Assembly (NCBI RefSeq): GCF_001028705.1
Contig: NZ_CP011770.1
Coordinates: 2,731,501-2,795,500, forward strand
Reading direction: 5' to 3'
From: Croceicoccus naphthovorans
GTDB taxonomy: Bacteria > Pseudomonadota > Alphaproteobacteria > Sphingomonadales > Sphingomonadaceae
DNA length: 64,000 nt
In this document: piece by piece, positions 27,701-36,136 of the stretch
How the letters are laid out: every line of letters starts with the position of its first letter
How positions within the stretch are numbered: the stretch's first letter is position 1
Position numbers and translations under genes: made by a program
Notes under the pieces: generated by a model
Database searches by the model: none
Seen by the model: only the letters and a program-made list of their open reading frames with translations
What the model was told of the DNA's origin: nothing

Positions 27701-27867
27701 CCGCTCTGGAAGCGAATGTCGAGAACTTCACCTTCCGCGTCGGTGCGAACAACCTGTTCAACAAGGGGCCGGAACTCTATGCGCCGAACGTGCAGTCGGG
27801 TACCGATCCGTCGCTCTACGACGTCATCGGTCGCCGGGGCTATGTCTCGGTCCGCGTGAAGTACTGA
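24781..27867 (+). CDS. TonB-dependent receptor, first copy
   Basis: Outer-membrane active transporter of 1028 aa. A signal peptide ends at about residue 35 (ATPAFAQ). It is followed by a TonB-box-like AIIVTGSRI and the plug domain (SNVDLRGLGSNRNLVLIDGRR, then IERIEIVTGGAGAIYGADAI). The beta-barrel has the late motif LRASYQRSVRAPNFGELF, the NPDLDPETSDTFTFGGVF strand and a C-terminal barrel end VSVRVKY. Long loops explain the large size, and no N-terminal signalling domain is seen. An in-frame ATG at 24706 would put 25 residues before the signal peptide, so I prefer 24781. The substrate is unknown. It heads the first receptor/sulfotransferase module. Confidence 0.93.
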   Translation: MTTSTFRKRMLRTGSALPTLALLGAGGAIATPAFAQDTAEAPAGDAIIVTGSRIVRPNLESNSPIAVVDGDATVENADVTLDTYLNTLPQVNPAGTTTSNNPGNNGQSNVDLRGLGSNRNLVLIDGRRPMVSSSNQDVDLNTIPQGLIERIEIVTGGAGAIYGADAIAGVVNIRMKDDFEGLDLRGTYSNSIGLGTGDAEEYQLSGTIGGNFADGRGNIAVAFEHAEREGLIKSQRDFSQQATSTTRTFPTGRLVEGNNAIPQDAIDALFATYGVTSGAPTSGASNIAFNNDGTLFGTGIFNNPESVTNYRYPTGSGANANTNFFPDFYTYNFDIINLLVLPLDRDSAFGRAHYEISPAAEFFAQGSWTEYNSATALAPTPVSTSINNPASQTSQRNAVSSLVEVGSRATAFVVPVTNPFIPDDLATLLAARTGDNTQFVGSGADEPFQISKRFLDAGLRQQNFNTEVLQGLIGLRGEFAPGWNYEAYASKGKTTITADLQGNVNVQRVQELLEAPDGGASICDGGFNPFGVQPLSADCLDYVKEAAFTTTEFTQDVYQGYITGELFELPAGPMSMVLGAEHRKFKYSYDAGTLNGPIAGFNTGTDDLGTNTFTDFFGELLVPLVDGGFVDSAELSLSARRSTSDYNDIQNGIDGEKKDSWAYGATLSVAPTQDLRLRASYQRSVRAPNFGELFSGGGAFPQYFDPCSASTNFRQSGGEAARDLCIATGIDPGAVDNYQQTPGSQVYLGTIGNPDLDPETSDTFTFGGVFQVAGFTGSIDYYNIKVKDAILLPDPNIIIAGCYGYLGQNPDLSFDNQYCSYEGDSILSRSPDISFISVPEELGGDGSGYFQNINQGTIKTSGIDFQLGYKLPTEFIGPESSIDFNLLMNYIIDYKVEELPGVVIDYADTVSYFGANLGTSFPRWKGNLQTKVNFSDNLALDTRLRYIDGMKNRASVQFEGEEFSGVDSVIYVDAALEANVENFTFRVGANNLFNKGPELYAPNVQSGTDPSLYDVIGRRGYVSVRVKY

Positions 27868-27893
27868 TCGCTTCGCACGATCGAAGAAACGAG

Positions 27894-27926
27894 AAAGGGG
27901 GCGGGGAAACCCGCTCCCTTTTTCTT
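27894..27926 (+). terminator. Intrinsic terminator between receptor and sulfotransferase, module 1
   Basis: Twelve-bp stem AAAGGGGGCGGG / CCCGCTCCCTTT (one G-U pair) with a GAAA tetraloop and T-tract. It ends about 43 bp before the sulfotransferase start, so that gene depends on read-through or on its own promoter. Confidence 0.92.
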
Positions 27927-27968
27927 TGTCATTCATATCTTGCTGTGAACACGATAGATCAGGGTCCT

Positions 27969-29963
27969 ATGAACGACATTGCAACATCGATGGATCGCGC
28001 GGTGAAAGCATTTCAGCGCGGCGATTTCGCAACCGCCCGGGATATTGCCGCACGGGCCCTGAAATCACAGCCTTCAAACGTCAACATCATGCAGTTTCTC
28101 GGCATCGCGCAGGCCCAGGCTGGTGACAAGCGGGCAGGCTTGGCTACTTTGCAGCATGCCCTCCGTCTGAATCCGCACAATCGCCAGCTGCGTCTGAATG
28201 CGGCGCGGGCGGCGCTCGACGCGGGCCTCGCCGCGATGGTGGCGGATTTGTGCAAACCTATGGGCAATGATCCGCATGCAGTGCAGCTATTGGCCGAAGC
28301 AGACAAGTTGGCGGGCAACGCCGGTGACGCGATGTCAACATATGCAAGGCTGGCGGACTTACAGCCCAACGACGGCAAAGTGCTCAACAATTACGGTAAC
28401 GCCTTGCTGGAAGCAGGCGAGACGGAACGCGCGGTAGAAGTCTTGGAAAGGGCTGCCTTTCACATGCAGGACGAACCGCAAATCTGGCTCAATCTTGGTC
28501 GCGCAAATTCGATCTTGAAGCGGTTTGATCGTGCCGAGATTGCTTTCGATAGGGCTATCGCGCTTAATCCCACTGATGCGCAGGTGAATTTCGAGCTTGG
28601 CAAGTCCCTGTTCCGGCACGGGAAGGCCGAACAGGCTCTGATCCGCCTGTCCGAAGCGGCGCGCGGCGGTATTCTCGAACCGCAGGTCTTCGTCCTGATC
28701 GGCCTGTGCTACGTCTCGCTCGATCAAAGAGAGCAGGCCGAACAGGCCTATCGCATGGCACTGCGCCGCGATCCAACTTACGATCGCGCGATCCTGACGC
28801 TTGCGATCCTTTACGAGCAAGGCAATCAGCTAGAAGCGCTGCGCGACCTTTATGAAGAGGCCCGCGACCGCAATCTGACGGGTGCGAACATCACCTATAT
28901 CGAGGCGCTCGTCCTGCGCCGTGAAGGCAATTTGCAAGCTGCTCTCGAACTGGCGCAGCAAACCATGCCCGAAGGCGTAGATTCAATCGTCCGGTCGCAA
29001 TTTATCGGACAGGTCGCGGATCAACTCGGCGACACAGATACCGCCTTTGCAGCCTTTTCGGACATGAACGCTGGTATGGCCACAAAGCCAGAGGCCTTGC
29101 GGTACGACGGTACCGAGCACCGCCGCTTTATTCAGTCCCGAACAGGCCTCGTCACATCCGACTGGTTCGAAAGTTGGAAGCCGGTTGAGATCGCAGACGA
29201 CCGTGCGGATCCGGTCTTTCTTACGGGCTTCCTCAGATCGGGAACCACTCTCCTCGATACGATCCTTATGGGCCACCCTGACACTGACGTGCGTGAGGAA
29301 GAAGAGATGGTGGCCGTGTTGGAGCGGCAGGCAGGCCCAATCGAAAACCTTGGCAACCTGGATGACCCGGCAATCGGCAAAATGCGGGACAGCTATTTCG
29401 CCGAGGCAGCCAAAGGCGGCGCTCTCCACCCGGACAAGATGTTGATCGACAAATACCCGCTAGCAACTTTACGGGCCAGTTTTATCCATCGCGCATTTCC
29501 CGATGCACGCTTTATTTTCGCCCTGCGCCACCCCTGTGACGTAGTGCTGTCTTGCTGGATGCAGAACTTCAGAGTCACACGGGCGATGGCCAGCTTTTTG
29601 ACGCTGGAAAATGCAGTAGGGATGTATGCGGCGGCAATGGAACACTGGATGCAGGCACGCGAAATTTTACCGTTGCGCGTTCATACCGTTCGATACGAAG
29701 ACATGATTTCCGATCTTCAGGGCGAAATGCGTCCCTTGCTCGACTTTCTGAATCTGGAGTGGGACGACCGCATACTTGATTACCGCAAGACTGCGAGCGA
29801 CCGCGGCTATATCCGCACGCCGAGCTATGCGCAGGTCACGGAAAAGATGTATTCACGCGCGAGCGGTCGCTGGCAACGCTATCGCCCGCAGCTTGCGCCG
29901 ATTCTCGATACATTGGCACCTTGGGCCATCCGGTTCGGTTATCCCGATCCGCGTGACATTTAA
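27969..29963 (+). CDS. TPR-repeat sulfotransferase, first copy
   Basis: Cytosolic two-part protein of 664 aa. The N-terminal roughly 330 residues are TPR repeats (for example IWLNLGRANSILKRFDRAEI, VNFELGKSLFRHGKAEQALI), a protein-binding platform. The C-terminal part is a PAPS-dependent sulfotransferase: the 5'-phosphosulfate loop is GFLRSGTTLLDTIL (R423-S-G-T) and the 3'-phosphate site is ALRHPCDVVLS (R520-H-P). The start at 27969 is preceded by AGGG; a GTG at 27945 is less likely. The acceptor substrate is unknown; the TPR platform suggests a protein or peptide (inference). Its stop overlaps the convergent oxygenase stop by 4 nt. Confidence 0.88.
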   Translation: MNDIATSMDRAVKAFQRGDFATARDIAARALKSQPSNVNIMQFLGIAQAQAGDKRAGLATLQHALRLNPHNRQLRLNAARAALDAGLAAMVADLCKPMGNDPHAVQLLAEADKLAGNAGDAMSTYARLADLQPNDGKVLNNYGNALLEAGETERAVEVLERAAFHMQDEPQIWLNLGRANSILKRFDRAEIAFDRAIALNPTDAQVNFELGKSLFRHGKAEQALIRLSEAARGGILEPQVFVLIGLCYVSLDQREQAEQAYRMALRRDPTYDRAILTLAILYEQGNQLEALRDLYEEARDRNLTGANITYIEALVLRREGNLQAALELAQQTMPEGVDSIVRSQFIGQVADQLGDTDTAFAAFSDMNAGMATKPEALRYDGTEHRRFIQSRTGLVTSDWFESWKPVEIADDRADPVFLTGFLRSGTTLLDTILMGHPDTDVREEEEMVAVLERQAGPIENLGNLDDPAIGKMRDSYFAEAAKGGALHPDKMLIDKYPLATLRASFIHRAFPDARFIFALRHPCDVVLSCWMQNFRVTRAMASFLTLENAVGMYAAAMEHWMQAREILPLRVHTVRYEDMISDLQGEMRPLLDFLNLEWDDRILDYRKTASDRGYIRTPSYAQVTEKMYSRASGRWQRYRPQLAPILDTLAPWAIRFGYPDPRDI

Positions 29964-30718
29964 AAGAATTGTCCACCCGTGGCGCGCAACCACCCAGTAA
30001 TCGAAAGCCTAGGCCCGGGTGCGAATGTGCTGACCTGTGAGACTGAATGTAGTCGGGGCACCTTGAATAGTCGCAGTGCGTTGAAGCGAGGCACATACAT
30101 TTCTGCCGCCTGCTCGTCGGACGAATGAAAAGCCAACAGTCCGCCATGCTCGATCCGCCAATCACGACTTAGTGACAGAACGTAAGCAGCATGGCGATTC
30201 TTTCCTTCGACATCGTCATCGTGTGCGGTCAAGAAATGGCCGGGGTCATAGGCGGTTGCGTGCATGTCCGCGAAATCAACTGTTTGAGGCAGACCGAGCT
30301 GGTGGAAGAATGTCTGAACTTGTGCCGAAGACATGAACCGCGCGAAATCGTTTAGAACAGAATGATCGCCCTTGCGGTCATTTGCGTGGTCCGGCACGCG
30401 AAGGCTCCGGTATCGATATTGGAACCCGGTGCCGGCAGCTTCCCCGATCAATCTCTCCAATTTTTCTTTCTGGGCGTCAGACAAAACTTTGAACTCTGAG
30501 GCTGAAATCTCATAGTCCTTAGCTCCTGAGTTGAAAACCTCAAGCCAATCGGACCTCACCCCAAGATGTCGTTCCAGCACGGCTGCAGAGTCCGCATTGA
30601 GAAAGGGAGCCATTTCGACAAACCCTCGTCGTTCGAATTCCGCCCTCAGCGAATCGATATCCGCTCCGTCCGACAATTGGAACAAACTCACCTCGCATTC
30701 CCAAGCTTCGAGTTTCAT
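29960..30718 (-). CDS. 2-oxoglutarate/Fe(II)-dependent oxygenase (prolyl-hydroxylase-like)
   Basis: Probable hydroxylase of the P4H-like 2OG-Fe(II) family, 252 aa. The iron triad is H166, D168 (in GHFLTAHDDDVEG) and H224 (LHSVSQV), and the 2-oxoglutarate arginine is R237 in PRLSITGWLR. The double-stranded beta-helix core spans about residues 145-245. There is no signal peptide, so it is cytosolic. It lies between the two receptor/sulfotransferase modules, tail-to-tail with the first sulfotransferase and divergent from the second receptor across a 264-bp region with an 18-bp palindrome. Hydroxylation of a substrate later sulfated by the neighbours is a reasonable hypothesis. No strong ribosome-binding site precedes the ATG. 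Confidence 0.87.
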   Translation of the reverse strand: MKLEAWECEVSLFQLSDGADIDSLRAEFERRGFVEMAPFLNADSAAVLERHLGVRSDWLEVFNSGAKDYEISASEFKVLSDAQKEKLERLIGEAAGTGFQYRYRSLRVPDHANDRKGDHSVLNDFARFMSSAQVQTFFHQLGLPQTVDFADMHATAYDPGHFLTAHDDDVEGKNRHAAYVLSLSRDWRIEHGGLLAFHSSDEQAAEMYVPRFNALRLFKVPRLHSVSQVSTFAPGPRLSITGWLRATGGQFF

Positions 30719-30798
30719 ACCTATTTGGGTGCATTAAGCCGAGAACGAACGATGCTGACGCATAGCGCTGGCTGGATGCAAAGCCAATTGGTTACATA

Positions 30799-30816
30799 TG
30801 TTGCTAATTAGCAACA
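30799..30816. promoter_or_regulatory. Perfect 18-bp palindrome, likely operator
   Basis: TGTTGCTAATTAGCAACA is fully self-complementary and lies 81 bp before the oxygenase ATG and 167 bp before the second receptor ATG, well placed to control both. Half-sites TGTTGC / GCAACA with 6-bp spacing recur exactly at 38781-38798. A shorter dyad TTACG-AA-CGTAA lies at 30857-30868. Confidence 0.65.
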
Positions 30817-30982
30817 GCCGCAAAGGTTGTGCCTGCCAGTAACTCTTTCAGATTGATTACGAACGTAACGAAAGGCAGTTTCTGCTGCAAGCTGTACGAA
30901 AGCAGCAGCTGCGTGCATTCGGATCATGCACTCTAAACGTGGCGCGGACTCTTTATCCGACCACAATTCGGGGACTGAACTC

Positions 30983-33900
30983 ATGAAAATCAATACGATC
31001 GCCACTCGCGGGAAGAGCGCAATGCTCGGCGGCGCTGGCGTCATTGCGCTTTCCATTGCGGCGTTTGCAGCGCCCGCCTCTGCCCAGGACGGTATCACGG
31101 ACTGTGCCGATCTAGATGGTGACGGCGTTTGCGATCCTGCCAGCACCGGCATCAACGCTGATGCTTCCACTGCCGAACCCGGCACCATCGTCGTGACAGG
31201 TTCGCGCGTTCGTCGCGACAACTTCGATACGCCGAATCAGGTCAACGTCATTACGCGCGAAGACGCCATTCTCTCAGGTGCCACTTCGACCGCAGAAGTG
31301 CTCCAGAACTCGTCTGTCACATCGGGTACGGCCCAGATCAACGGATCTTTCCTTGGCTATGTTTCCGAAGGTGGCACTGGCGCGAACACCGTCGGCCTTC
31401 GTGGGTTCGGCTCTGCTCGCACCCTGACCCTGCTGAATGGCCGTCGGCTGGCTCCGGCCGGCGTTGGCCCGGAACTGGTTGCCGCCGACCTTAACGTCCT
31501 GCCAAGCGCTGTCGTTCAACGTATTGAAGTGCTGCGTGAAGGCGCATCGTCTGTCTATGGCTCCGACGCTATCGCTGGCGTTATCAACGTCATCACCGAC
31601 ACGAAGGTCGATGGCCTGACTCTCGACGGCTTCACCGACCAGCCGATCGCACACGGCGGCGGCGGCCGGACCTATCGCCTGTCGGCTACTGCCGGCAAGA
31701 CGTTTGATCGTGGCTACATCACCGGCTCTGTCGAATATCGCGAGCGGACCGGCCTGCAGCTGAATGACCGTGACTCGATCGGCAATTGCCCGCGCAACCT
31801 TTTCTATGACCCGGAGACGGGTGAGGAAATCGGCCAGATCGATCCGAACACCGGCGAGCTGCAGTGTTTTCCATACACTACCGACGGTGGCAGCGGCACG
31901 GCGAGCGGCTATGGTATCTTCTACACCTTCTCTGGCTCCGGTCGTCTGACTTATGACGAAGATGGCAACATCTCCGTCGTCAATGGCCGCGATCGTGTTG
32001 GTCCCAATCCGATCCAGTACAAGGATGATATTATCGCCCCGGTCAAAACGCTGACCGGATATCTTGCCGCAGGCTACGAGATCGAAGCGCTGGGCGATGC
32101 TGAAATCTATACCGAAGCTCTTTTTACCCGCCGCAAGTCGAGCTATTCGTACAGCCGCCAGCTGTCGATCGACTTTAACTCGCTCGACCTCAGCACCATC
32201 GAAATCTACGGCGGCAGCTATGACGGCACCCCGCTGTCGGAGTATGGCTATCCGACCAGTCCGTTCTTCCCGAACGTGCTCGCCGATGCCGGTGTGATCG
32301 CTTTCACGCCTTTCATCCAGCCAAACCGCCTGTCGAAGAGCAAGCAGGAAGTCGATTTCATGCGCTGGAATGGCGGTCTTCGCGGAACACTGTTCGGCGA
32401 CTGGCGCTATGACGCAAACCTTCAGCTTTCGAAGACGAAGGGTACGGCCGGTCAGCCACAGGTAACGATCGATCGCTTCAACAATGCGCTTTCGACGGTC
32501 ATCGCACCCGATGGGACACCGGCCGCACTGACCGTTAGCCCGGTCGAAGGGCAGGCAGGTTTCGGCAACACCTACACCTGCACCTCCAACGTTGATGATG
32601 AGGGCAACTTCATCGCAGGTTCGACTTGCGTTCCAATCGATCTGATGGGCCTCGCCGCGCTGCGCAACGGTGCCATTCCCGACAACCAGTACAACTACCT
32701 GTATCAATATGACGAAGGCGTGAGCAAATTCCGTCAGATTACGGCATCGTTCATCGTCGATGGTCCGCTGTTCGAACTGCCCGGTGGCACGGTCAACGTG
32801 GCGCTTGGTTTCGAACACCGCGAAGACAAGATCAACGACGTCCCGTCTGCCGATACGATCAGCGGCAACGTTTATCGCTTCAGCACGCGCGGCATTACCA
32901 AGGGCAAGGATAACGTTGACGAGGTCTTCGGCGAAATCAACCTGCCGCTCATCTCGGACAAGCCGTTCGCGCGCCTGCTCGAACTCAGTGCCTCGGGCCG
33001 ATACACGAACTATGCGTCATTCGGCTCTGACTTTACTTACCACCTGAACGGTCAGTGGGCACCGAACGACATCATTCGTTTCCGTGCGAACTACGGCACG
33101 TCCTTCCGCGCGCCGAACCTGTTCGAACAGAACGTTGCTGATCAGTCGGGCTTCTATGGCTCGGGCGTCGATCCGTGTAATGATTTCGCTGGCCGCTATA
33201 GCCCCGGCGATACGATCTATGACAACTGTTTGGCCGTGCTTACGCCTATTCTTGGCGTCGATGATCCCGAAACGCCTGACGTTGTCGAAGGTGCGTTGGC
33301 ATTCCTGTCGACCTCTGGTCCCGAAGTCATTACCCAGGGTAACGCTTCGACTCTCGATGCCGAGACTTCAACGTCCTACGGTATTGGCGGCGTCCTTACG
33401 ATTCCGCTCGGCTCGACCGATTTCTCCTTCGCCGTCGATTATTGGAACGTAAAGGTTAAGGGCGAGGTCGCCACCCTTGGCAACCTCATCCTGTCGCGCT
33501 GCTATGAGGCAGAGGATTTCCCCGACAACTATTACTGTAACTTGATCGGTGATCGCCTGCCGGCAAGCGACTCGCAGCGGGGTAACCTCGACACCTTCTT
33601 CAACCCCTACCTCAACGTCGCCCTGCGTCAGTCCGAAGGCATCGACTTCGACGCGCGGCTTGCGACTGACTTAGCAGGGGGCGAACTAGTAATCCGCTCG
33701 ACGGCCACCCGCATGCTGCATCAGTACTACCAGAGCTTCGAAGAGTCAGAACCCTTCGATTACAATGGTACGCTGGGCACGCAGGGCTACAACGCGGGTC
33801 CGAAGTGGGTCGGTGACCTGAACTTCAAATACACCTTCCCAAGCGGCAATTTCGTAGTCAATTACGGTGTCGACTTCGTCGGCCCGCAGGACTCGTCGAT

Positions 33901-34177
33901 CTTCGGCGAAGGCGAAGTTGCTTCATTCCTCGGAGAGGTTGCGCTTGATCTGAAGGCAAAGTCCTACTTCGAGCACGGCATTTCGATGCAGTGGAAGATC
34001 CAGGATCTTGGTCAGTTCACGCTCGGCATGAACAACATCTTCAATGCCAAGCCGCCGATCATCTCGGACTGCCCCAGCTCCGGCTGTAGTTATCCGCGCG
34101 TTGGCAATCGCTTTAACTCAAGCGCTTATGATCTAATCGGTCGGTCACTCTTCCTGAATGTGACGCGCACGTTTTGA
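30983..34177 (+). CDS. TonB-dependent receptor, second copy
   Basis: Outer-membrane transporter of 1064 aa. The ATG at 30983 has GGGGA upstream and gives a signal peptide ending near APASAQ. A TonB-box-like TIVVTGSRVRR is followed by the plug (NTVGLRGFGSARTLTLLNGRR, VVQRIEVLREGASSVYGSDAI) and a large barrel with FRANYGTSFRAPNLFEQNV; the C-terminus is LFLNVTRTF. Plug and barrel motifs show it belongs to the same broad family as the first receptor, but the two differ throughout, so this is an old duplication or two independent members. An acidic D-rich segment (DCADLDGDGVCDPAS) precedes the TonB box and could bind divalent cations. Confidence 0.93.
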   Translation: MKINTIATRGKSAMLGGAGVIALSIAAFAAPASAQDGITDCADLDGDGVCDPASTGINADASTAEPGTIVVTGSRVRRDNFDTPNQVNVITREDAILSGATSTAEVLQNSSVTSGTAQINGSFLGYVSEGGTGANTVGLRGFGSARTLTLLNGRRLAPAGVGPELVAADLNVLPSAVVQRIEVLREGASSVYGSDAIAGVINVITDTKVDGLTLDGFTDQPIAHGGGGRTYRLSATAGKTFDRGYITGSVEYRERTGLQLNDRDSIGNCPRNLFYDPETGEEIGQIDPNTGELQCFPYTTDGGSGTASGYGIFYTFSGSGRLTYDEDGNISVVNGRDRVGPNPIQYKDDIIAPVKTLTGYLAAGYEIEALGDAEIYTEALFTRRKSSYSYSRQLSIDFNSLDLSTIEIYGGSYDGTPLSEYGYPTSPFFPNVLADAGVIAFTPFIQPNRLSKSKQEVDFMRWNGGLRGTLFGDWRYDANLQLSKTKGTAGQPQVTIDRFNNALSTVIAPDGTPAALTVSPVEGQAGFGNTYTCTSNVDDEGNFIAGSTCVPIDLMGLAALRNGAIPDNQYNYLYQYDEGVSKFRQITASFIVDGPLFELPGGTVNVALGFEHREDKINDVPSADTISGNVYRFSTRGITKGKDNVDEVFGEINLPLISDKPFARLLELSASGRYTNYASFGSDFTYHLNGQWAPNDIIRFRANYGTSFRAPNLFEQNVADQSGFYGSGVDPCNDFAGRYSPGDTIYDNCLAVLTPILGVDDPETPDVVEGALAFLSTSGPEVITQGNASTLDAETSTSYGIGGVLTIPLGSTDFSFAVDYWNVKVKGEVATLGNLILSRCYEAEDFPDNYYCNLIGDRLPASDSQRGNLDTFFNPYLNVALRQSEGIDFDARLATDLAGGELVIRSTATRMLHQYYQSFEESEPFDYNGTLGTQGYNAGPKWVGDLNFKYTFPSGNFVVNYGVDFVGPQDSSIFGEGEVASFLGEVALDLKAKSYFEHGISMQWKIQDLGQFTLGMNNIFNAKPPIISDCPSSGCSYPRVGNRFNSSAYDLIGRSLFLNVTRTF

Positions 34178-34179
34178 TA

Positions 34180-34219
34180 AAATGGGATACCGGTCGCCCG
34201 GGCGATCGGTATCCCATTT
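34180..34219. terminator. 40-bp near-perfect palindrome after second receptor
   Basis: Arms AAATGGGATACCG (34180-34192) and CGGTATCCCATTT (34207-34219) pair perfectly. The 14-bp centre between them is itself self-complementary except for one G-T, so the whole forms a 19-20 bp stem with almost no loop. It starts 2 nt after the stop codon and lies just before a standard terminator, so it may protect the 3' end or act as a first stop signal. Confidence 0.7.
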
Positions 34220-34220
34220 G

Positions 34221-34254
34221 AAAAAGGGCGGGGCGAAAGCTCCGCCCTTTTTTT
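34221..34254 (+). terminator. Intrinsic terminator between receptor and sulfotransferase, module 2
   Basis: Stem AAAAAGGGCGGGGC / GCTCCGCCCTTTTT with a GAAA tetraloop and seven T. It ends about 77 bp before the second sulfotransferase start, repeating the arrangement of module 1. Confidence 0.93.
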
Positions 34255-34330
34255 CTGCCGACGATCCTGCGAGGGTGCAGGGCACTTCTGGCAGTCACAC
34301 CAAACCGCCATCGCAATTAGGAACGATCTG

Positions 34331-36136
34331 ATGAATTCGGGCCAGATGCCTGACCGAGCCTACGATCAGGCACTTCGCGAAGCGTTCGCGCAAACCAAAA
34401 CCGATCCAGCAAATGCTGTGGAGGCGTTTCAGGCACTCGTCGCGCAGAAGCGCGAGATGGTTGCCCTGCGCGGTCTTGCGCAAGCGATGCGCCTGTCGGG
34501 GGACGAGATGAGCGCAGGTCCGTTAGAACTCGAAGCTATCGCAATTGGCATTAAACGACCGTCCTTTGCTGAAGCGCAAGCCGCATTTCTTGCGGATGAT
34601 TTCGAGACAGCTGAGGTCGCTATTCGCGCCCATCTGAGAACGGACCCCGCCGACCCCGCAGCTGCTCTCATGCTCGCAAAAATTGCCGCCAGCTGCAATG
34701 CAACGGTCGAAGCGGACAACCTTTTCAAGCGCGCAATTCTATTGGCGCCGCATTACACAGAAGCGCATCTCGCTTTCGCCAAACATGCACGGGAAACAGG
34801 ACGTTACGAACTGGCGCTGGAAGCTTTGAACCAAGTTCTTCGACTTCAGCCCGACCAACTGAACGCGTTGGCGCTCAAGGCATCCGCCCTCGAACAGTTA
34901 CGTCGTTTCGATGAGGCCGACACGGCATTCACAGAATTGCATCGACACCACCCGAAAAACGCACGGGGCTGGGCCAACCATGGGTTCATGCTCAAGACGG
35001 TGGGACGGCAGAAAGATGCGATCAAGGCGTACCGCACCGCCATCGGGCTTGATGTCAGTTATGGGCTGGCTTGGTGGGGGCTGTCGAACCTCAAAACCAT
35101 TCGTTTCGATCAGCAGGATATTGCAGCGATGCAAGCGGCGTTGCAGACCGAGCAGATGTCAGCAGAAAATCGGCTCCACATGCTCTATGCATTAGGCAAG
35201 GCACTTGATGACAATGCTAGATTCGAGGAGGCCTTCCGTACCTTTAGCGAAGGTGCCGCTATTCGTCTTAAAGAAGTCCCATATGATCCCGATCAGGTGA
35301 CGCAACACACGAACAAAATGCGCGAAACGTGCACACCGAAGTTCTTCGCCGATCGTGCCGGATGGGGGTCAGAAAGAAATGACCCGATTTTCATAGTCAG
35401 CCTCCCTCGATCGGGGTCGACGCTTGTGGAACAGATACTCTCAAGTCATCCGATGATCGAGGGCACGGAAGAACTCCGAGATATCGAACGCATAGCGTTA
35501 TCGATTGCACCAACCGGCGGCACCGGCGGCTGGCTTGATGTCCTGCCCGGCATGGACCGGGCGCAGATCCGCTCTTTGGGCGACCATTATATCGAAGCAA
35601 CCAAGCGTTTTCGCCATACCGATCGCCCTTTCTTTACAGACAAGATGCCCAGCAATTGGGTTTTCGCAGCCATGATTATGACGATCCTGCCAAATGCAAA
35701 GATCATCGATGTGAAACGCCATCCAATGGGCTGCGGTCTTGCCAATTTCATGCAGCACTTCAATTGGGGCATCAATTATTCGTACGATCTTGGCCATATC
35801 GCGAACTTTTATAAAAACAACGTTCGCGCGATTGCGCACCTTGATGCGGTTGCACCCAATCGTATCCATCACCTGACTTACGAATCATTGGTTGAGGATA
35901 CGGAACGCGAAGTACGCCGACTTCTAGATTACGTCGGTTTGCCGTTTGACGAACGCTGCATGCGCTTTTTTGAGAACGATCGGGCAGTCTATACTCCTAG
36001 TTCAGAGCAGGTGCGTTCCCCGATCAACCGTGATGGCATGGAGCGTTGGAAGAGTTACGCGCCTTATCTGGGCGAACTGGAAGAGGCGCTTGGCTCTGTT
36101 CTGGATTGCTATCCGCAAACGCCACCGCTTACTTAA
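34331..36136 (+). CDS. TPR-repeat sulfotransferase, second copy
   Basis: Cytosolic protein of 601 aa: TPR repeats over about the first 330 residues (ALEALNQVLRLQPDQLNALA, GWANHGFMLKTVGRQKDAIK), then a sulfotransferase domain. The phosphosulfate loop is SLPRSGSTLVEQIL (R360-S-G-S). Then come TDKMPSNW (K438) and the 3'-phosphate site VKRHPMGCGLANF (R463-H-P). The PRSGSTLVEQ and KMPSN motifs are those of the common bacterial sulfotransf_3-type family, whereas the first copy has RSGTTLLDT and lacks KMPSN, so the two enzymes probably differ in acceptor. AGGA precedes the ATG. It ends in a bidirectional terminator shared with clpB. Confidence 0.9.
   Translation: MNSGQMPDRAYDQALREAFAQTKTDPANAVEAFQALVAQKREMVALRGLAQAMRLSGDEMSAGPLELEAIAIGIKRPSFAEAQAAFLADDFETAEVAIRAHLRTDPADPAAALMLAKIAASCNATVEADNLFKRAILLAPHYTEAHLAFAKHARETGRYELALEALNQVLRLQPDQLNALALKASALEQLRRFDEADTAFTELHRHHPKNARGWANHGFMLKTVGRQKDAIKAYRTAIGLDVSYGLAWWGLSNLKTIRFDQQDIAAMQAALQTEQMSAENRLHMLYALGKALDDNARFEEAFRTFSEGAAIRLKEVPYDPDQVTQHTNKMRETCTPKFFADRAGWGSERNDPIFIVSLPRSGSTLVEQILSSHPMIEGTEELRDIERIALSIAPTGGTGGWLDVLPGMDRAQIRSLGDHYIEATKRFRHTDRPFFTDKMPSNWVFAAMIMTILPNAKIIDVKRHPMGCGLANFMQHFNWGINYSYDLGHIANFYKNNVRAIAHLDAVAPNRIHHLTYESLVEDTEREVRRLLDYVGLPFDERCMRFFENDRAVYTPSSEQVRSPINRDGMERWKSYAPYLGELEEALGSVLDCYPQTPPLT

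Noticed and set aside
30983..34177. Recent duplication of the first receptor
   Set aside because: The two receptors differ throughout outside family motifs and have different N-terminal segments, so they are at best old paralogues.
24781..36136. Lasso-peptide or siderophore cluster around the TonB receptors
   Set aside because: No lasso B/C proteins, isopeptidase, NRPS or siderophore genes are present.
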